Assembly (NCBI RefSeq): GCF_009208055.1
Contig: NZ_WFKI01000059.1
Coordinates: forward strand, 1-13,628
Direction of reading: 5' to 3'
Length of the DNA stretch: 13,628 bases
DNA from: Poseidonibacter ostreae
Lineage (GTDB): Bacteria; Campylobacterota; Campylobacteria; Campylobacterales; Arcobacteraceae
The notes under the pieces are model-generated. The model was not told the origin of the DNA. It made no database searches and saw only the letters and a list, made by a program, of their open reading frames with translations. The position numbers were made by a program, and so were the translations under genes. Below are positions 1-7,352 of this stretch, in pieces (the first letter of the stretch is position 1; every line of letters begins with the position of its first letter).

Positions 1-93
1 CATATTAAACTTGTAGGAGATAATGGTTTTGGATTATATACAATTGACAAAGAACTTTCTTCTAGAACATTTATTGACCCAACAGTAGTATAA
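1..93 (+). CDS. 3' end of an unidentified protein (partial)
   Basis: An open frame enters from the left edge in frame 1 and ends at TAA 91-93, giving the last 30 residues of a protein (starting HIKLVGDNGF and ending FIDPTVV). I do not recognise the family. The reading has no stop and ends 18 bases before the BLUF start, with only a ribosome binding site between, so it is probably the upstream partner of the BLUF gene in one transcript. Nothing can be said about function from this fragment. Confidence 0.6.
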   Translation, partial: HIKLVGDNGFGLYTIDKELSSRTFIDPTVV

Positions 94-111
94 AGATTTA
101 GGAGTACTATA

Positions 112-516
112 ATGTTTAGAATTATGTATATGAGTACAGCTACAAGAGTAATTCCTGATAGTGAATTAGAAGAGCTATTAGAGACTTCAAGAAAAAACAA
201 TAAAGAAAAAAACCTAACAGGTTTACTTATAGTAAAAGGAAGAACTTTTCTTCAATGTCTTGAAGGTGAGAAAAAAGATGTTGAAGAAGTTTTTAATAAA
301 ATACTTAAAGATGATAGACATACTAGTATAATAGATTTAATTGAAGAAGATATTTCAAGTAGAATGTTTCCAACTTGGGATATGGGATATAAAAACCTAA
401 AAATTGTTGAGGATATAAAGAGCGAGAAAATAAGAAAAATTTCAAGCTTAGATGACTTCGATATTAAAAAAGAAGATATAGCAGAAGTAATTCAAGAGTT
501 TATAGCTTATGACTAA
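112..516 (+). CDS. BLUF-domain blue-light sensor (FAD-binding)
   Basis: The 134-residue protein is essentially one BLUF domain (about residues 1-95) plus a short helical tail. The residues that define the fold line up with AppA spacing: Y6 (flavin hydrogen-bond tyrosine), N30, Q48 in the FLQCLEG motif, and W89/M91 in FPTWDMGY; TGLL at 36-39 is also typical. BLUF proteins bind FAD and rearrange the Tyr-Gln hydrogen bonds on blue light. There is no EAL, GGDEF or cyclase output domain, so signalling must go through a partner protein or through the tail (96-134). The start is supported by TTAGGAG at 98-104 and by Y6 lying at the expected distance from the N-terminus. No promoter is visible in the 18 bases after the preceding gene, so co-transcription is likely. 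The light response is inferred from family knowledge; the partner is unknown. Confidence 0.93.
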   Translation: MFRIMYMSTATRVIPDSELEELLETSRKNNKEKNLTGLLIVKGRTFLQCLEGEKKDVEEVFNKILKDDRHTSIIDLIEEDISSRMFPTWDMGYKNLKIVEDIKSEKIRKISSLDDFDIKKEDIAEVIQEFIAYD

Positions 517-523
517 TTCAAAC

Positions 524-546
524 AAATAAGGCAATATGCCTTATTT
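524..546. terminator. Bidirectional hairpin between convergent genes
   Basis: A perfect 10-bp stem (AAATAAGGCA / TGCCTTATTT) with a 3-base loop lies between the BLUF stop and the asparaginase stop; its right arm overlaps the asparaginase TAA. It is followed by a partly T-rich run on the + strand. Its position between tail-to-tail genes suits a shared terminator, although the T-tract is weak on both sides. Confidence 0.75.
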
Positions 547-1039
547 ATTCTTCTATTAAAAACTTACCCTCTGCTCTATTTTTAACTAGCTTTGAGGCAT
601 CAACTACAACACCATGCATTGCTAAATAAATTCCATTTTCTATATTTGCACTTAAAAATCCTAAAGCTTGGGAAAAGTTCATTGTAGCTTCTACCTCATC
701 AATGCTCATAGGAACCATGGCACCTGTAAATACAATTTTTTTATCAGAAATTTGTTTTTTCAAAAATTGTGAAGTTAAATCAACTGTATCAGTTCCATGA
801 ATAATAATGATATTTTCATTTTTTGAATTTTTTACAGCATTTGTAATTAATTCTCTATCAACATCTGTCATATCCAAACTATCTTTTGAAACAATATTTA
901 TAACTTCATAGTCAACATTAAAACAAGATGCTAAAATCTTATTAAGTGCAATATTATCACTTGGAACTTCAAGTTGCCCTTTTATAGGATCATATCTTTT
1001 ATTAAATGTTCCACCTGTATTTATAATTGTAACTTTCAT
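545..1039 (-). CDS. Single-domain asparaginase-like protein
   Basis: The 164 residues match only the N-terminal catalytic domain of bacterial type I/II L-asparaginases, which usually have about 330. Catalytic elements visible by comparison with E. coli AnsB are TGGTF (nucleophile T8), DSLDM (substrate-binding S54), HGTDT (T83-D84) and K150 in VDASK, matching K162. The smaller C-terminal domain, which supplies active-site residues to the neighbouring subunit in full-length enzymes, is absent. The frame closes normally just before a terminator and shows no remnant downstream, so this looks like a natural short form rather than a broken gene. It starts 10 bases after the aspartase stop, so the pair is an operon resembling an asparaginase-aspartase unit (asparagine to aspartate to fumarate). 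There is no signal peptide, so it should be cytoplasmic. Hydrolysis of asparagine is likely but not certain without the second domain. Confidence 0.85.
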   Translation of the reverse strand: MKVTIINTGGTFNKRYDPIKGQLEVPSDNIALNKILASCFNVDYEVINIVSKDSLDMTDVDRELITNAVKNSKNENIIIIHGTDTVDLTSQFLKKQISDKKIVFTGAMVPMSIDEVEATMNFSQALGFLSANIENGIYLAMHGVVVDASKLVKNRAEGKFLIEE

Positions 1040-1049
1040 AAAATTCCTT

Positions 1050-2447
1050 TTAGTAGTTATTTACCATGTTTTTAGGATGTAATAATTTATCTAATTCATC
1101 TTGAGTAAATAGCTCTTGTTCTAATACGATATCATAAACTCTTCTATTTGTTGCTAATGCTTCTTTTGCTAGGGCTGAACATTTCTCATATCCTAAAATC
1201 GGATTTAAAGAAGTTACAATAGTTACAGAATTTAAAATATAATCCATACATACCTCTTCATTTGCAGTAATTCCTTTAATACACTTTTCACCTAATGTAT
1301 AAAAAGATCTTCTCATCATATTAATTGAAGTAAATAGTTTATAAGCAACTATTGGTTCAAATACATTTAATTGCAATTGTCCTCCCTCACAAGCCATTGA
1401 AATTGTAACATCAGAACCAATTACTTCAAAAGCTACTTGATTTACAACTTCTGGGATTACAGGATTTACTTTTCCAGGCATTATTGAGCTTCCTGGTTGT
1501 ACTTTTGGTAAGTTTATTTCATTAAATCCTGCTCTTGGACCTGAACTTAAAAGTCTTAAGTCATTACATATTTTAGAAATTTTAATAGCAACTCTTTTTA
1601 GTATTCCAGAAATATGAACAAAAGCTCCTGTATCTTGTGTTGCTTCAATTAAATCCCCAGCACTTACATAATCAACACCTGTTACTTCTCTAAGATTACT
1701 TATTACTTTTCTTTGATAAGCAGCTTTAGTATTAATTCCTGTCCCAATTGCTGTTGCTCCTAGATTTACTTCTTTAAGTAAAGCCTGAGTTTCTCTTAAT
1801 CTAAAAATATCATCATCAATCATTACTGCATAAGTTTTAAACTCTTGACCTAAAGTCATAGGAACAGCATCTTGAAGTTGTGTTCTTCCCATTTTTAATA
1901 CATCTTTAAACTCAACTGCTTTTTCATTAAAAGTATCTCTTAAATAACGTAATGAATCTTTTAATTTATAAATTAATTCATGTAAAGTTAACTTAATAGC
2001 AGTTGGATAAACATCATTTGTTGATTGAGACATATTTATATGATTATTTGGATGAATAACATCATAAGTACTTCTTTTTTCACCTAATATTTCTAAGGCT
2101 CTATTTGCTATTACTTCATTTGCATTCATATTTGTTGAAGTTCCAGCTCCTCCTTGGATTGGATCTACAATAAACTGATCATGAAATTTTCCATCAATTA
2201 TCTCATTACAAGCTTGGATAATTGCATCTCTTTGTTTATCATTTAAATCACCTAACTCAAAGTTTGTTAAAGCACAAGCTTTTTTTACTTTTGCTAATGA
2301 TTTAATAAAAGTAGGAAATAGTGACATATCCGTATGAGTAATATCAAAATTCTCTTTTGCTCTTAGTGTTTGTATTCCATAATATGCATCTTTTTCAATT
2401 TTCTTTTCACCTAAAAAATCTTTTTCAATTCTATATTCTTCTTCCAT
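1050..2447 (-). CDS. aspA: Aspartate ammonia-lyase (aspartase)
   Basis: The 465 residues cover the full length of the aspartase/fumarase superfamily. The enzyme deaminates L-aspartate to fumarate and ammonia in the cytosol as a homotetramer. Visible motifs are GTSTNMNANE (102-111), HPNNHINMSQSTND (132-145), GRTQLQDA (187-194) and the mobile signature loop GSSIMPGKVNP (319-329), with S321 as the expected catalytic base. The residues after the loop (VIPEVVNQVAFEVIG) are of aspartase type; class II fumarases typically read TQCEA there. Start supported by AAGAGGG at 2453-2459. Fumarate made here could feed fumarate respiration or the TCA cycle, as is common in Campylobacterota. The asparaginase gene follows within 10 bases. 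The 61-base gap upstream holds a palindromic promoter region, so the gene is probably transcribed separately from the regulator gene ahead of it. Confidence 0.97.
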   Translation of the reverse strand: MEEEYRIEKDFLGEKKIEKDAYYGIQTLRAKENFDITHTDMSLFPTFIKSLAKVKKACALTNFELGDLNDKQRDAIIQACNEIIDGKFHDQFIVDPIQGGAGTSTNMNANEVIANRALEILGEKRSTYDVIHPNNHINMSQSTNDVYPTAIKLTLHELIYKLKDSLRYLRDTFNEKAVEFKDVLKMGRTQLQDAVPMTLGQEFKTYAVMIDDDIFRLRETQALLKEVNLGATAIGTGINTKAAYQRKVISNLREVTGVDYVSAGDLIEATQDTGAFVHISGILKRVAIKISKICNDLRLLSSGPRAGFNEINLPKVQPGSSIMPGKVNPVIPEVVNQVAFEVIGSDVTISMACEGGQLQLNVFEPIVAYKLFTSINMMRRSFYTLGEKCIKGITANEEVCMDYILNSVTIVTSLNPILGYEKCSALAKEALATNRRVYDIVLEQELFTQDELDKLLHPKNMVNNY

Positions 2448-2471
2448 ATTATCCCTCTTAATTTAATATTT

Positions 2472-2505
2472 AAAAGTATACTTTTTAAAAGTATGCTAAA
2501 AGTGT
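2472..2505 (-). promoter_or_regulatory. aspA promoter region with palindrome and repeats
   Basis: A perfect 14-bp palindrome (AAAAGTATACTTTT, 2472-2485) overlaps a TATACT -10 candidate (2475-2480 read on the minus strand), which would start transcription about 20 bases before the aspA ATG. The octamer AAAAGTAT recurs at 2472 and 2487, with AAAAGTGT at 2498. The bases 2476-2496 can also fold into a stem. No T-tract follows on the minus strand, so an operator or promoter fits better than a terminator for the regulator gene. Confidence 0.5.
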
Positions 2506-2508
2506 GTT

Positions 2509-3198
2509 TTAATGTTTTAACAATAAGGTATATCCCTCTTGTGACACATTTTTTATAATGTTAATAGGAAGTTTAGCTCTTAAATCTTTAATAAAAGATT
2601 TTAAAGCATGAGATGTCATTTCCTTATCAAGCCAAAGCTCTTCTTCTATTTGAGTATAACTTACTATTTGGTTTTTATTTTCATACAGTAAATGTAAGAA
2701 ATCTTTCTCTCTTTTTCTTAAACTTATCTCTTCTTTATCATTATAAATAAGTGCTCTTTTATGTAAATCTAAAAAAAGATTAGAAGATAAAGCAATTTGA
2801 TCTAATAAGTTTTCATTTATATATTTATATAATGCTTCATTTAGTTTTTTTAAGTTCAATGGTTTTAAGATAAAATGATTTATATTTAGATTTATTAACT
2901 CCATTAAATACTCTTCATTTGAATGTGCAGTAAGCATCATAATAGTTGTATTCCTATCTGTACTTCTAACTTTTTTTACAAACTCAACTCCATTCATATT
3001 TTTCATTTGAATATCACTAAGTATGATTTTAGGTTTATACTCTAAATACATATCATATGCCTCTTCTCCATCACAAGCTTCATATACATCTTTGAAATAG
3101 TATTTTAAAGTATTAACAATAACCTCTCTTATTCCATCTTCATCTTCAACACATAAAATACTAATATCTTTTAATTTTTCTAATAAAATCTTTTCCAT
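2509..3198 (-). CDS. OmpR-type response regulator
   Basis: The 229-residue protein has an N-terminal receiver domain (about 10-125) and a C-terminal winged-helix DNA-binding domain (about 137-229). Receiver landmarks: acidic pair E18/D19, phospho-acceptor D62 in SDIQM, T90 in MLTAH and K112-P113. The effector part carries the usual pattern for this class, starting LRKREKDFLHLL and ending QEGYTLLL. The gene starts 14 bases after the kinase stop, with AGGAT before its ATG, so the two form an operon and very likely a phosphorelay pair. The stimulus and targets cannot be read from sequence. The repeats just downstream at the aspA promoter are one conceivable target, but that is speculation. Confidence 0.93.
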   Translation of the reverse strand: MEKILLEKLKDISILCVEDEDGIREVIVNTLKYYFKDVYEACDGEEAYDMYLEYKPKIILSDIQMKNMNGVEFVKKVRSTDRNTTIMMLTAHSNEEYLMELINLNINHFILKPLNLKKLNEALYKYINENLLDQIALSSNLFLDLHKRALIYNDKEEISLRKREKDFLHLLYENKNQIVSYTQIEEELWLDKEMTSHALKSFIKDLRAKLPINIIKNVSQEGYTLLLKH

Positions 3199-3212
3199 TT
3201 CTTATCCTATTT

Positions 3213-4340
3213 TTACCCTAATAGCACTATTTTAAAAACAGCACCTTTTTCATCATTTTTGACACTCAATTCTCCACCCATATTTTTTTCGATAATAAGT
3301 TTAGAAATATAAAGACCTAAACCTGTTCCCTTAGAGGACTCTTTTGTAGTAAAATATGGATCAAAGATTAAATCATAATTCTTTTCATCTAATCCTCCTG
3401 CATTATCTTTTACTTTAATAATGCATAAACTGCCAAAGGATTCTATAACTAAAGTGATTTTTGGGTTTTGAATTTTTCTTTCTACTAAAATATCTTTTGC
3501 ATTTGAAATTAGATTTAAAATAACCTGAGCAAACTCTGTAGGATAGCCATTTATAAAGCTATTGTTTTTTACTTCAAGATTTAAGATGATTGAACTATTT
3601 TCTAAAGAAGCATTTACAAGATTTATTGCTTTTTTGCAAGATGCTAAAACATCAAAAACTTCTTTTTTCTTATCTGGCTTATAAAAGTTTCTAAAATCAT
3701 CTATAGTATTTGACATAAACTCAATCATTTTATCACTTTTATCAATTGATTTTAAGATATGTTCATTTGTTACTTTTTTAAATCTTGTTGCAGTTTCAAG
3801 CTCCATTAAAATTCCAGAAACTTCAGTTAAAGGTTGTCTCCATTGGTGTGCAATCATTGCAATCATTTCACCCATTCTTGCTAATTTTGATTGTTGAAGA
3901 ATTGCTCTATCTTTTTGTTTTCCATCTTCAATTCCTTTTTCAACCTTTGTTACTAAAGTTTTATTTAAAGATTCAAGTCTCTCTTCTCTATTTTGTACTC
4001 TATTTTTATATTTTTTTATTACATCATGAATAATAGTATTCATAAGCATTGAAAAAAGTACCATAAATACGAAAATTATTACTGTTAAAACAATCATAAA
4101 TTCTTTAAATTCATTCTGTCTTATTTCATGAAGTTTCTTTTTTTCTTGTAGAAGTTTTGATAATTTTTTTTCATCATAATTATTTTGTAAAATATATACT
4201 TGTTTAAACTCTATAGTATCAATTTCAAAACTACTATTTGTAAGTTTTAAATAATATGAAGTTGAAAAGAATGAAATAAATAAAATAGCTAAAAAAGGGA
4301 CTATAATAATAAAAAAAGGTATTCCTTCTTTATTAAACAT
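3213..4340 (-). CDS. Membrane sensor histidine kinase
   Basis: With the start at 4340 the protein has 375 residues: a first membrane segment (about 7-31), a short periplasmic loop of about 50 residues, a second segment (about 81-103), a coiled-coil linker (about 108-155), the dimerisation helix with phospho-acceptor H165 in AHQWRQPL, and an ATPase domain with N-box NLISNAKD (276-283), G1 box DNAGGL (312-317), F-box FDPYFTT and G2 box GTGLGL (338-343). All catalytic boxes look intact. The HQWRQPL H-box is common among kinases of Campylobacterota. The sensing loop is too small for a classical folded sensor domain, so the signal may come from the membrane or from a partner. A longer frame reaches an ATG at 4367, but that codon has no ribosome binding site and lies inside a TATAAT -10 box, whereas 4340 follows AAGGAT. 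The regulator gene follows directly. Confidence 0.93.
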   Translation of the reverse strand: MFNKEGIPFFIIIVPFLAILFISFFSTSYYLKLTNSSFEIDTIEFKQVYILQNNYDEKKLSKLLQEKKKLHEIRQNEFKEFMIVLTVIIFVFMVLFSMLMNTIIHDVIKKYKNRVQNREERLESLNKTLVTKVEKGIEDGKQKDRAILQQSKLARMGEMIAMIAHQWRQPLTEVSGILMELETATRFKKVTNEHILKSIDKSDKMIEFMSNTIDDFRNFYKPDKKKEVFDVLASCKKAINLVNASLENSSIILNLEVKNNSFINGYPTEFAQVILNLISNAKDILVERKIQNPKITLVIESFGSLCIIKVKDNAGGLDEKNYDLIFDPYFTTKESSKGTGLGLYISKLIIEKNMGGELSVKNDEKGAVFKIVLLG

Positions 4341-4346
4341 CAACTT

Positions 4347-4352
4347 ATCCTT
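4347..4352 (-). promoter_or_regulatory. Ribosome binding site deciding the kinase start
   Basis: AAGGAT on the minus strand sits 6 bases before the ATG at 4340. No purine-rich site precedes the in-frame ATG at 4367, so the downstream start is preferred. Confidence 0.75.
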
Positions 4353-4365
4353 ATATAAATTTATC

Positions 4366-4371
4366 ATTATA
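4366..4371 (-). promoter_or_regulatory. -10 box for the kinase-regulator operon
   Basis: TATAAT on the minus strand lies about 25 bases upstream of the preferred kinase start. Transcription from it would begin within the stretch between the two candidate ATGs, which makes translation from 4367 unlikely. I see no clear -35 box, and the symporter terminator lies just upstream at 4390-4427. Confidence 0.5.
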
Positions 4372-4389
4372 TATTGACCAATTTTTAGT

Positions 4390-4427
4390 AAAAACTAGCT
4401 GACTAAAAAATTATTCAGCTAGTTTTT
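4390..4427 (-). terminator. Intrinsic terminator after the symporter gene
   Basis: A 13-bp perfect stem (AAAAACTAGCTGA / TCAGCTAGTTTTT) with a 12-base loop starts immediately after the symporter stop on the minus strand; the descending arm ends in TTTTT. It isolates the symporter transcript from the kinase operon downstream. On the + strand it also ends in seven Ts, but no + strand gene lies ahead of it. Confidence 0.9.
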
Positions 4428-4430
4428 TTA

Positions 4431-5873
4431 TTACTTTTTAGATTTTTTATCGTTTATATTATCAACTATCTCTTTCCAAACTTTTTTATCAATTTTGTAC
4501 TCATTATAATCGTTATATCTCAATACTGGTTTTTTACCCTCTGCTAACTGTCTATCATAACCTTTGATTAGTTGTAATACAGGTTTATATAAAAGTGCAA
4601 TTACAACTAAGTTTATTACAGCTAATAATCCCATAGATAAATCAGCAAAAGCAAATATAGAACCTAAATCTTGAAAAGAACCCCAAATAATAAGAGAGAT
4701 ACATAAAAGCTTAAATGCTGTAAATAAAGGCATGTTAGCCTTACTAAAGAAATTTAAACTATTTTCAGCAAGATAGTAATTATATAACATTGATGATAAA
4801 CCAAATAAAAATAGTGCAATAGTTACAAAATATCCCCCAAAAGGTCCTATATGCTCAATTAATGCATTTTGTGTTAATAATACACCTTCAACACCTTGAG
4901 CACCTGGAACATAAACACCAGATAAAAGAATAATAAAAGCTGTACAAGAACATAAAATAATTGTATCAATAAATACAGAAAAAGACTGAACAATACCTTG
5001 TTGAACTGGATGAGCTACATAAGCTACTGCTGCTACATTTGGTGCTGAACCAAGTCCTGCTTCATTTGAAAACATTCCTCTTTTAGCACCTTGTAAAATA
5101 ACAGCACCAATACCACCACCAATTGCAGAAGATGGATTAAAAGCTTCATTTACAATCATTGAAATAAGCTCTGGAATTTTTTCAAAATTTAAGCCAATTA
5201 CAACTAATGCAATTAGTAAATAACCCATAGCCATAACAGGAACAATAACTTCAGAGAATTTAGTAATTCTTTTAATTCCACCAAATACTGCTGATGCAAA
5301 TATTATTGTTAAAACAACAGCTGTAATCCATGTTGGAATATCAAATGTAGATTCAAAAGAAGTAGTAATAATAAAAGACTGTGTAGCATTAAAGGCAAAC
5401 CCAAAAGTTATCATTAATAGTATAGAGATAATAAAACCTAACCATTTTTGTCCTAAAGCTTTAGTTGCATAGTAAGCAGGTCCACCTCTATATACACCTG
5501 AATCTTGACCATCTTTTTCTTTATACAATTGTGCTAAAGAACACTCAAAGAAACTAGTACTCATACCAATTAAACCAATAATCCACATCCAAAAAACTGC
5601 TCCTGGACCTCCTAATGTAATAGCAACTGCAACACCTGCAATATTTCCACCACCTACACGACCTGCAATACTTAACATTAAAGCTTGGAAAGAACTAATA
5701 TGCCCATCTTTCTTATGTGAAGTATCTCTTAGAATATTGAACATTTTAAAGAAATATCTAAATTGTACAAACCTTGAACTAAGTGTAAAAAATACACCTA
5801 AAGCAGGAAGTAAATAAATTAAAATATTTCCCCAAATAAGATCATTTAAAAATGAATTAATTTCAGCTAACAT
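4431..5873 (-). CDS. Sodium:alanine/glycine symporter, AGCS family
   Basis: With the start at 5873 the protein has 480 residues, the usual length for the family, with about ten hydrophobic segments spread over its length. Family signatures are GRVGGGNIAGVAVAITLGGP followed by GAVFWMW (about 71-97) and FSNEAGLGSAP (about 268-278). AGCS transporters carry small neutral amino acids, mostly alanine or glycine, into the cell with Na+ (or H+). The longer open frame starts at 5912, but that ATG has no ribosome binding site; AAGGAG lies 5 bases before the ATG at 5873, and MLAEINSFLNDLIWG is a typical AGCS N-terminus. The gene is a single unit: a terminator follows, and a 206-base divergent intergenic region precedes it. 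Which amino acid is carried cannot be read from the sequence. Confidence 0.95.
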   Translation of the reverse strand: MLAEINSFLNDLIWGNILIYLLPALGVFFTLSSRFVQFRYFFKMFNILRDTSHKKDGHISSFQALMLSIAGRVGGGNIAGVAVAITLGGPGAVFWMWIIGLIGMSTSFFECSLAQLYKEKDGQDSGVYRGGPAYYATKALGQKWLGFIISILLMITFGFAFNATQSFIITTSFESTFDIPTWITAVVLTIIFASAVFGGIKRITKFSEVIVPVMAMGYLLIALVVIGLNFEKIPELISMIVNEAFNPSSAIGGGIGAVILQGAKRGMFSNEAGLGSAPNVAAVAYVAHPVQQGIVQSFSVFIDTIILCSCTAFIILLSGVYVPGAQGVEGVLLTQNALIEHIGPFGGYFVTIALFLFGLSSMLYNYYLAENSLNFFSKANMPLFTAFKLLCISLIIWGSFQDLGSIFAFADLSMGLLAVINLVVIALLYKPVLQLIKGYDRQLAEGKKPVLRYNDYNEYKIDKKVWKEIVDNINDKKSKK

Positions 5874-5878
5874 TTTTG

Positions 5879-5884
5879 CTCCTT
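5879..5884 (-). promoter_or_regulatory. Ribosome binding site deciding the symporter start
   Basis: AAGGAG on the minus strand, 5 bases before the ATG at 5873, supports a start 13 codons inside the longest open frame. The extra N-terminal codons (from 5912) would not add a recognisable part of the transporter. Confidence 0.85.
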
Positions 5885-5995
5885 GAATTTGAAAAAAGTT
5901 TAGCATATGCAAGAGGGCTATTAGTGTCTTTACTAGAATATATAATATATTTCAAATATAAATAGTGTTAAAATTTATTCCAGATAAAGAGTTCG

Positions 5996-6048
5996 TTTAC
6001 TTTTATTTACTTTATATTAAAACTACATTTAAAGAAATGATATAAAAT
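5996..6048 (+). promoter_or_regulatory. Repeat-containing promoter of the PPPPP/two-component operon (copy A)
   Basis: TTTACTTTTA (5996-6005) and TTTACTTTAT (6006-6015) are tandem repeats exactly 10 bp apart, followed by an ATTTAAAG block at 6027-6034 and a TAAAAT -10 box at 6043-6048. No good -35 hexamer is present; the repeats cover roughly -59 to -40, where an OmpR-type activator would bind. The same layout recurs at 10085 and 12772. Transcription would start near 6055, about 25 bases before the ATG at 6080. Confidence 0.7.
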
Positions 6049-6079
6049 ATATTTATATAAATTAAATAAAGGATTTAAA

Positions 6080-6658
6080 ATGATAAGTGGTGTAGATTCA
6101 AGTCAAATGGCAATGCTTCAACAGTCAACTCAAAGTTCTAGTACTAATAGTTTAAGTAGTTCTCAATTAGAAACAATTTCATCTGTTTTAGAAGACTATG
6201 ATGCAAATAATTTAAGTCAAAGTGATGCCCAAAGTATTGTAGCAGCATTTGAAGATGCGGGAATAGAACCATCAGCAGAACTAGCAAGTGCAATGGAAGA
6301 AGCAGGTTTCGATGCTCGTGAAATTGGAGATTTAGCTGGTGGCAAATCAGGTGGTGGAATGCCACCTCCTCCACCTGCAGAAGAAACAGATTCAATTTCT
6401 TCACTACTTGATACACTGTTAAATACCGAAGAAGATGAAGAATCAACAAGTACTTCATTTGATGATATTATGGATTACACAAGTAGAATCTTAAATTTAA
6501 ACGATGAAAGTAAGACTGAGGTAATGGACTTACTAGATAAATATTCTAGTGAAGATGCAGACTATACAGCTGAAGAGACAAACAATTTATTAAAAACAGC
6601 ACTTAGTCAAATATTAAGTGATACAAATAACTATAAATCTGTATCTTTTTACGGTTAA
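6080..6658 (+). CDS. Acidic PPPPP-motif protein of unknown function
   Basis: The 192-residue protein belongs to no family I can name with certainty. It begins with a Ser/Gln/Thr-rich stretch (1-29), continues with two or three predicted helices (30-85: LEDYDANNLSQSDAQSI, EDAGIEPSAELASAMEEAGF), then a hinge GGKSGGGMPPPPP (87-99), and an acidic helical C-terminal half (100-180). The C-terminal segment (around EVMDLLDKYSSEDADYTAEE) loosely echoes the N-terminal one, hinting at an internal duplication. It has no cysteine, signal peptide or membrane segment. The DYDANN loop recalls an EF-hand but lacks canonical residues at positions 8 and 12. AAAGGAT precedes the ATG. It is the first gene of a unit continuing 28 bases later into a regulator and kinase, so it may modulate that system or be its most strongly expressed target. 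Confidence 0.85.
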   Translation: MISGVDSSQMAMLQQSTQSSSTNSLSSSQLETISSVLEDYDANNLSQSDAQSIVAAFEDAGIEPSAELASAMEEAGFDAREIGDLAGGKSGGGMPPPPPAEETDSISSLLDTLLNTEEDEESTSTSFDDIMDYTSRILNLNDESKTEVMDLLDKYSSEDADYTAEETNNLLKTALSQILSDTNNYKSVSFYG

Positions 6659-6686
6659 ATTTTAAATCAAGGCTAGGATATAAATT

Positions 6687-7352
6687 ATGATAAATATTTT
6701 AATGATAGAAGATGATCCTGAATTTTCGGAATTTTTAGGAGAATACCTAGCAAAATATAATATGAAAATCACAAATTATGAAGACCCATTTTTGGGTCTT
6801 AGTATTGGAATATCAAACTTTGATATTCTAATTTTAGATTTAACACTGCCTGGAATGGATGGCTTAGAAGTTTGTGAAAAGATTTCTAAAAGTTATGATA
6901 TACCAATTATAATCTCTAGTGCTAGAGGAGATGTTACAGATAAAATAATGGGGCTTCAAATAGGAGCAGATTATTATCTTCCTAAACCTTACGATCCAAA
7001 AGAGATGTATGCTGTAATTCAAAGTCTTTTAAGAAGGTCTAAAAGAGGCTTAAAAGTTGAAGAAAAAAGTTCACTATTTATACATGAAGAATCAAAAATG
7101 CAAATTTTATTTAATAAAGAAGCTCTAAACCTTACACAAGCTGAATATGAAGTGCTAAGTGCACTTATTAGTAAAAAAGATGGTATTGTATCAAGAGAAG
7201 AGATAGTAAGTAAATGTGAAAGTTTAACTGATAGTTATAGTAAAAGCCTAGATGTAATTATAGGAAGACTTCGAACTAAGTTAAATGATAACCCAAGAAA
7301 ATCACAATATATTCACTCAGTTAGAGGATTAGGATACAAATTAACACAATGA
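6687..7352 (+). CDS. OmpR/ArsR-type response regulator
   Basis: The 221-residue protein has a receiver domain (1-115) with acidic pocket E8-D9-D10, phospho-acceptor D51 in ILDLTLPGMDG, S78 and K100-P101, and a winged-helix DNA-binding domain (about 127-221) with the usual ending (KSLDVIIGRLRTKL, then SVRGLGYKL). Its stop overlaps the kinase ATG by four bases (ATGA), so the two are translationally coupled partners. AGGAT at 6675-6679 precedes its ATG. Regulators of this class normally bind direct repeats about 10-11 bp apart; exactly such repeats stand before its own operon and two nearby units, so those are its most likely targets. It resembles Helicobacter ArsR in its partner type, but orthology cannot be claimed from sequence reading alone. 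Confidence 0.95.
   Translation: MINILMIEDDPEFSEFLGEYLAKYNMKITNYEDPFLGLSIGISNFDILILDLTLPGMDGLEVCEKISKSYDIPIIISSARGDVTDKIMGLQIGADYYLPKPYDPKEMYAVIQSLLRRSKRGLKVEEKSSLFIHEESKMQILFNKEALNLTQAEYEVLSALISKKDGIVSREEIVSKCESLTDSYSKSLDVIIGRLRTKLNDNPRKSQYIHSVRGLGYKLTQ

Noticed and set aside
3785..4033. Open frame of 82 codons on the + strand
   Set aside because: It lies antisense inside the kinase gene, is rich in Leu/Phe as expected from the complement of AT-rich coding sequence, and has no ribosome binding site.
5936..5953. AT-rich near-palindrome upstream of the symporter gene
   Set aside because: It consists of alternating A and T with an imperfect match, which is expected by chance in this composition; no regulator site is claimed.
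6197..6232. EF-hand calcium site (DYDANNLSQSDA) in the PPPPP protein
   Set aside because: Position 8 is Ser instead of a hydrophobic residue and position 12 is Ala instead of Glu/Asp, so it does not meet the EF-hand pattern.
6144..6458. Open frame of 104 codons on the minus strand
   Set aside because: It is antisense to the PPPPP protein gene, with a Leu/His-rich composition typical of a shadow frame; the + strand frame has the promoter and ribosome binding site.
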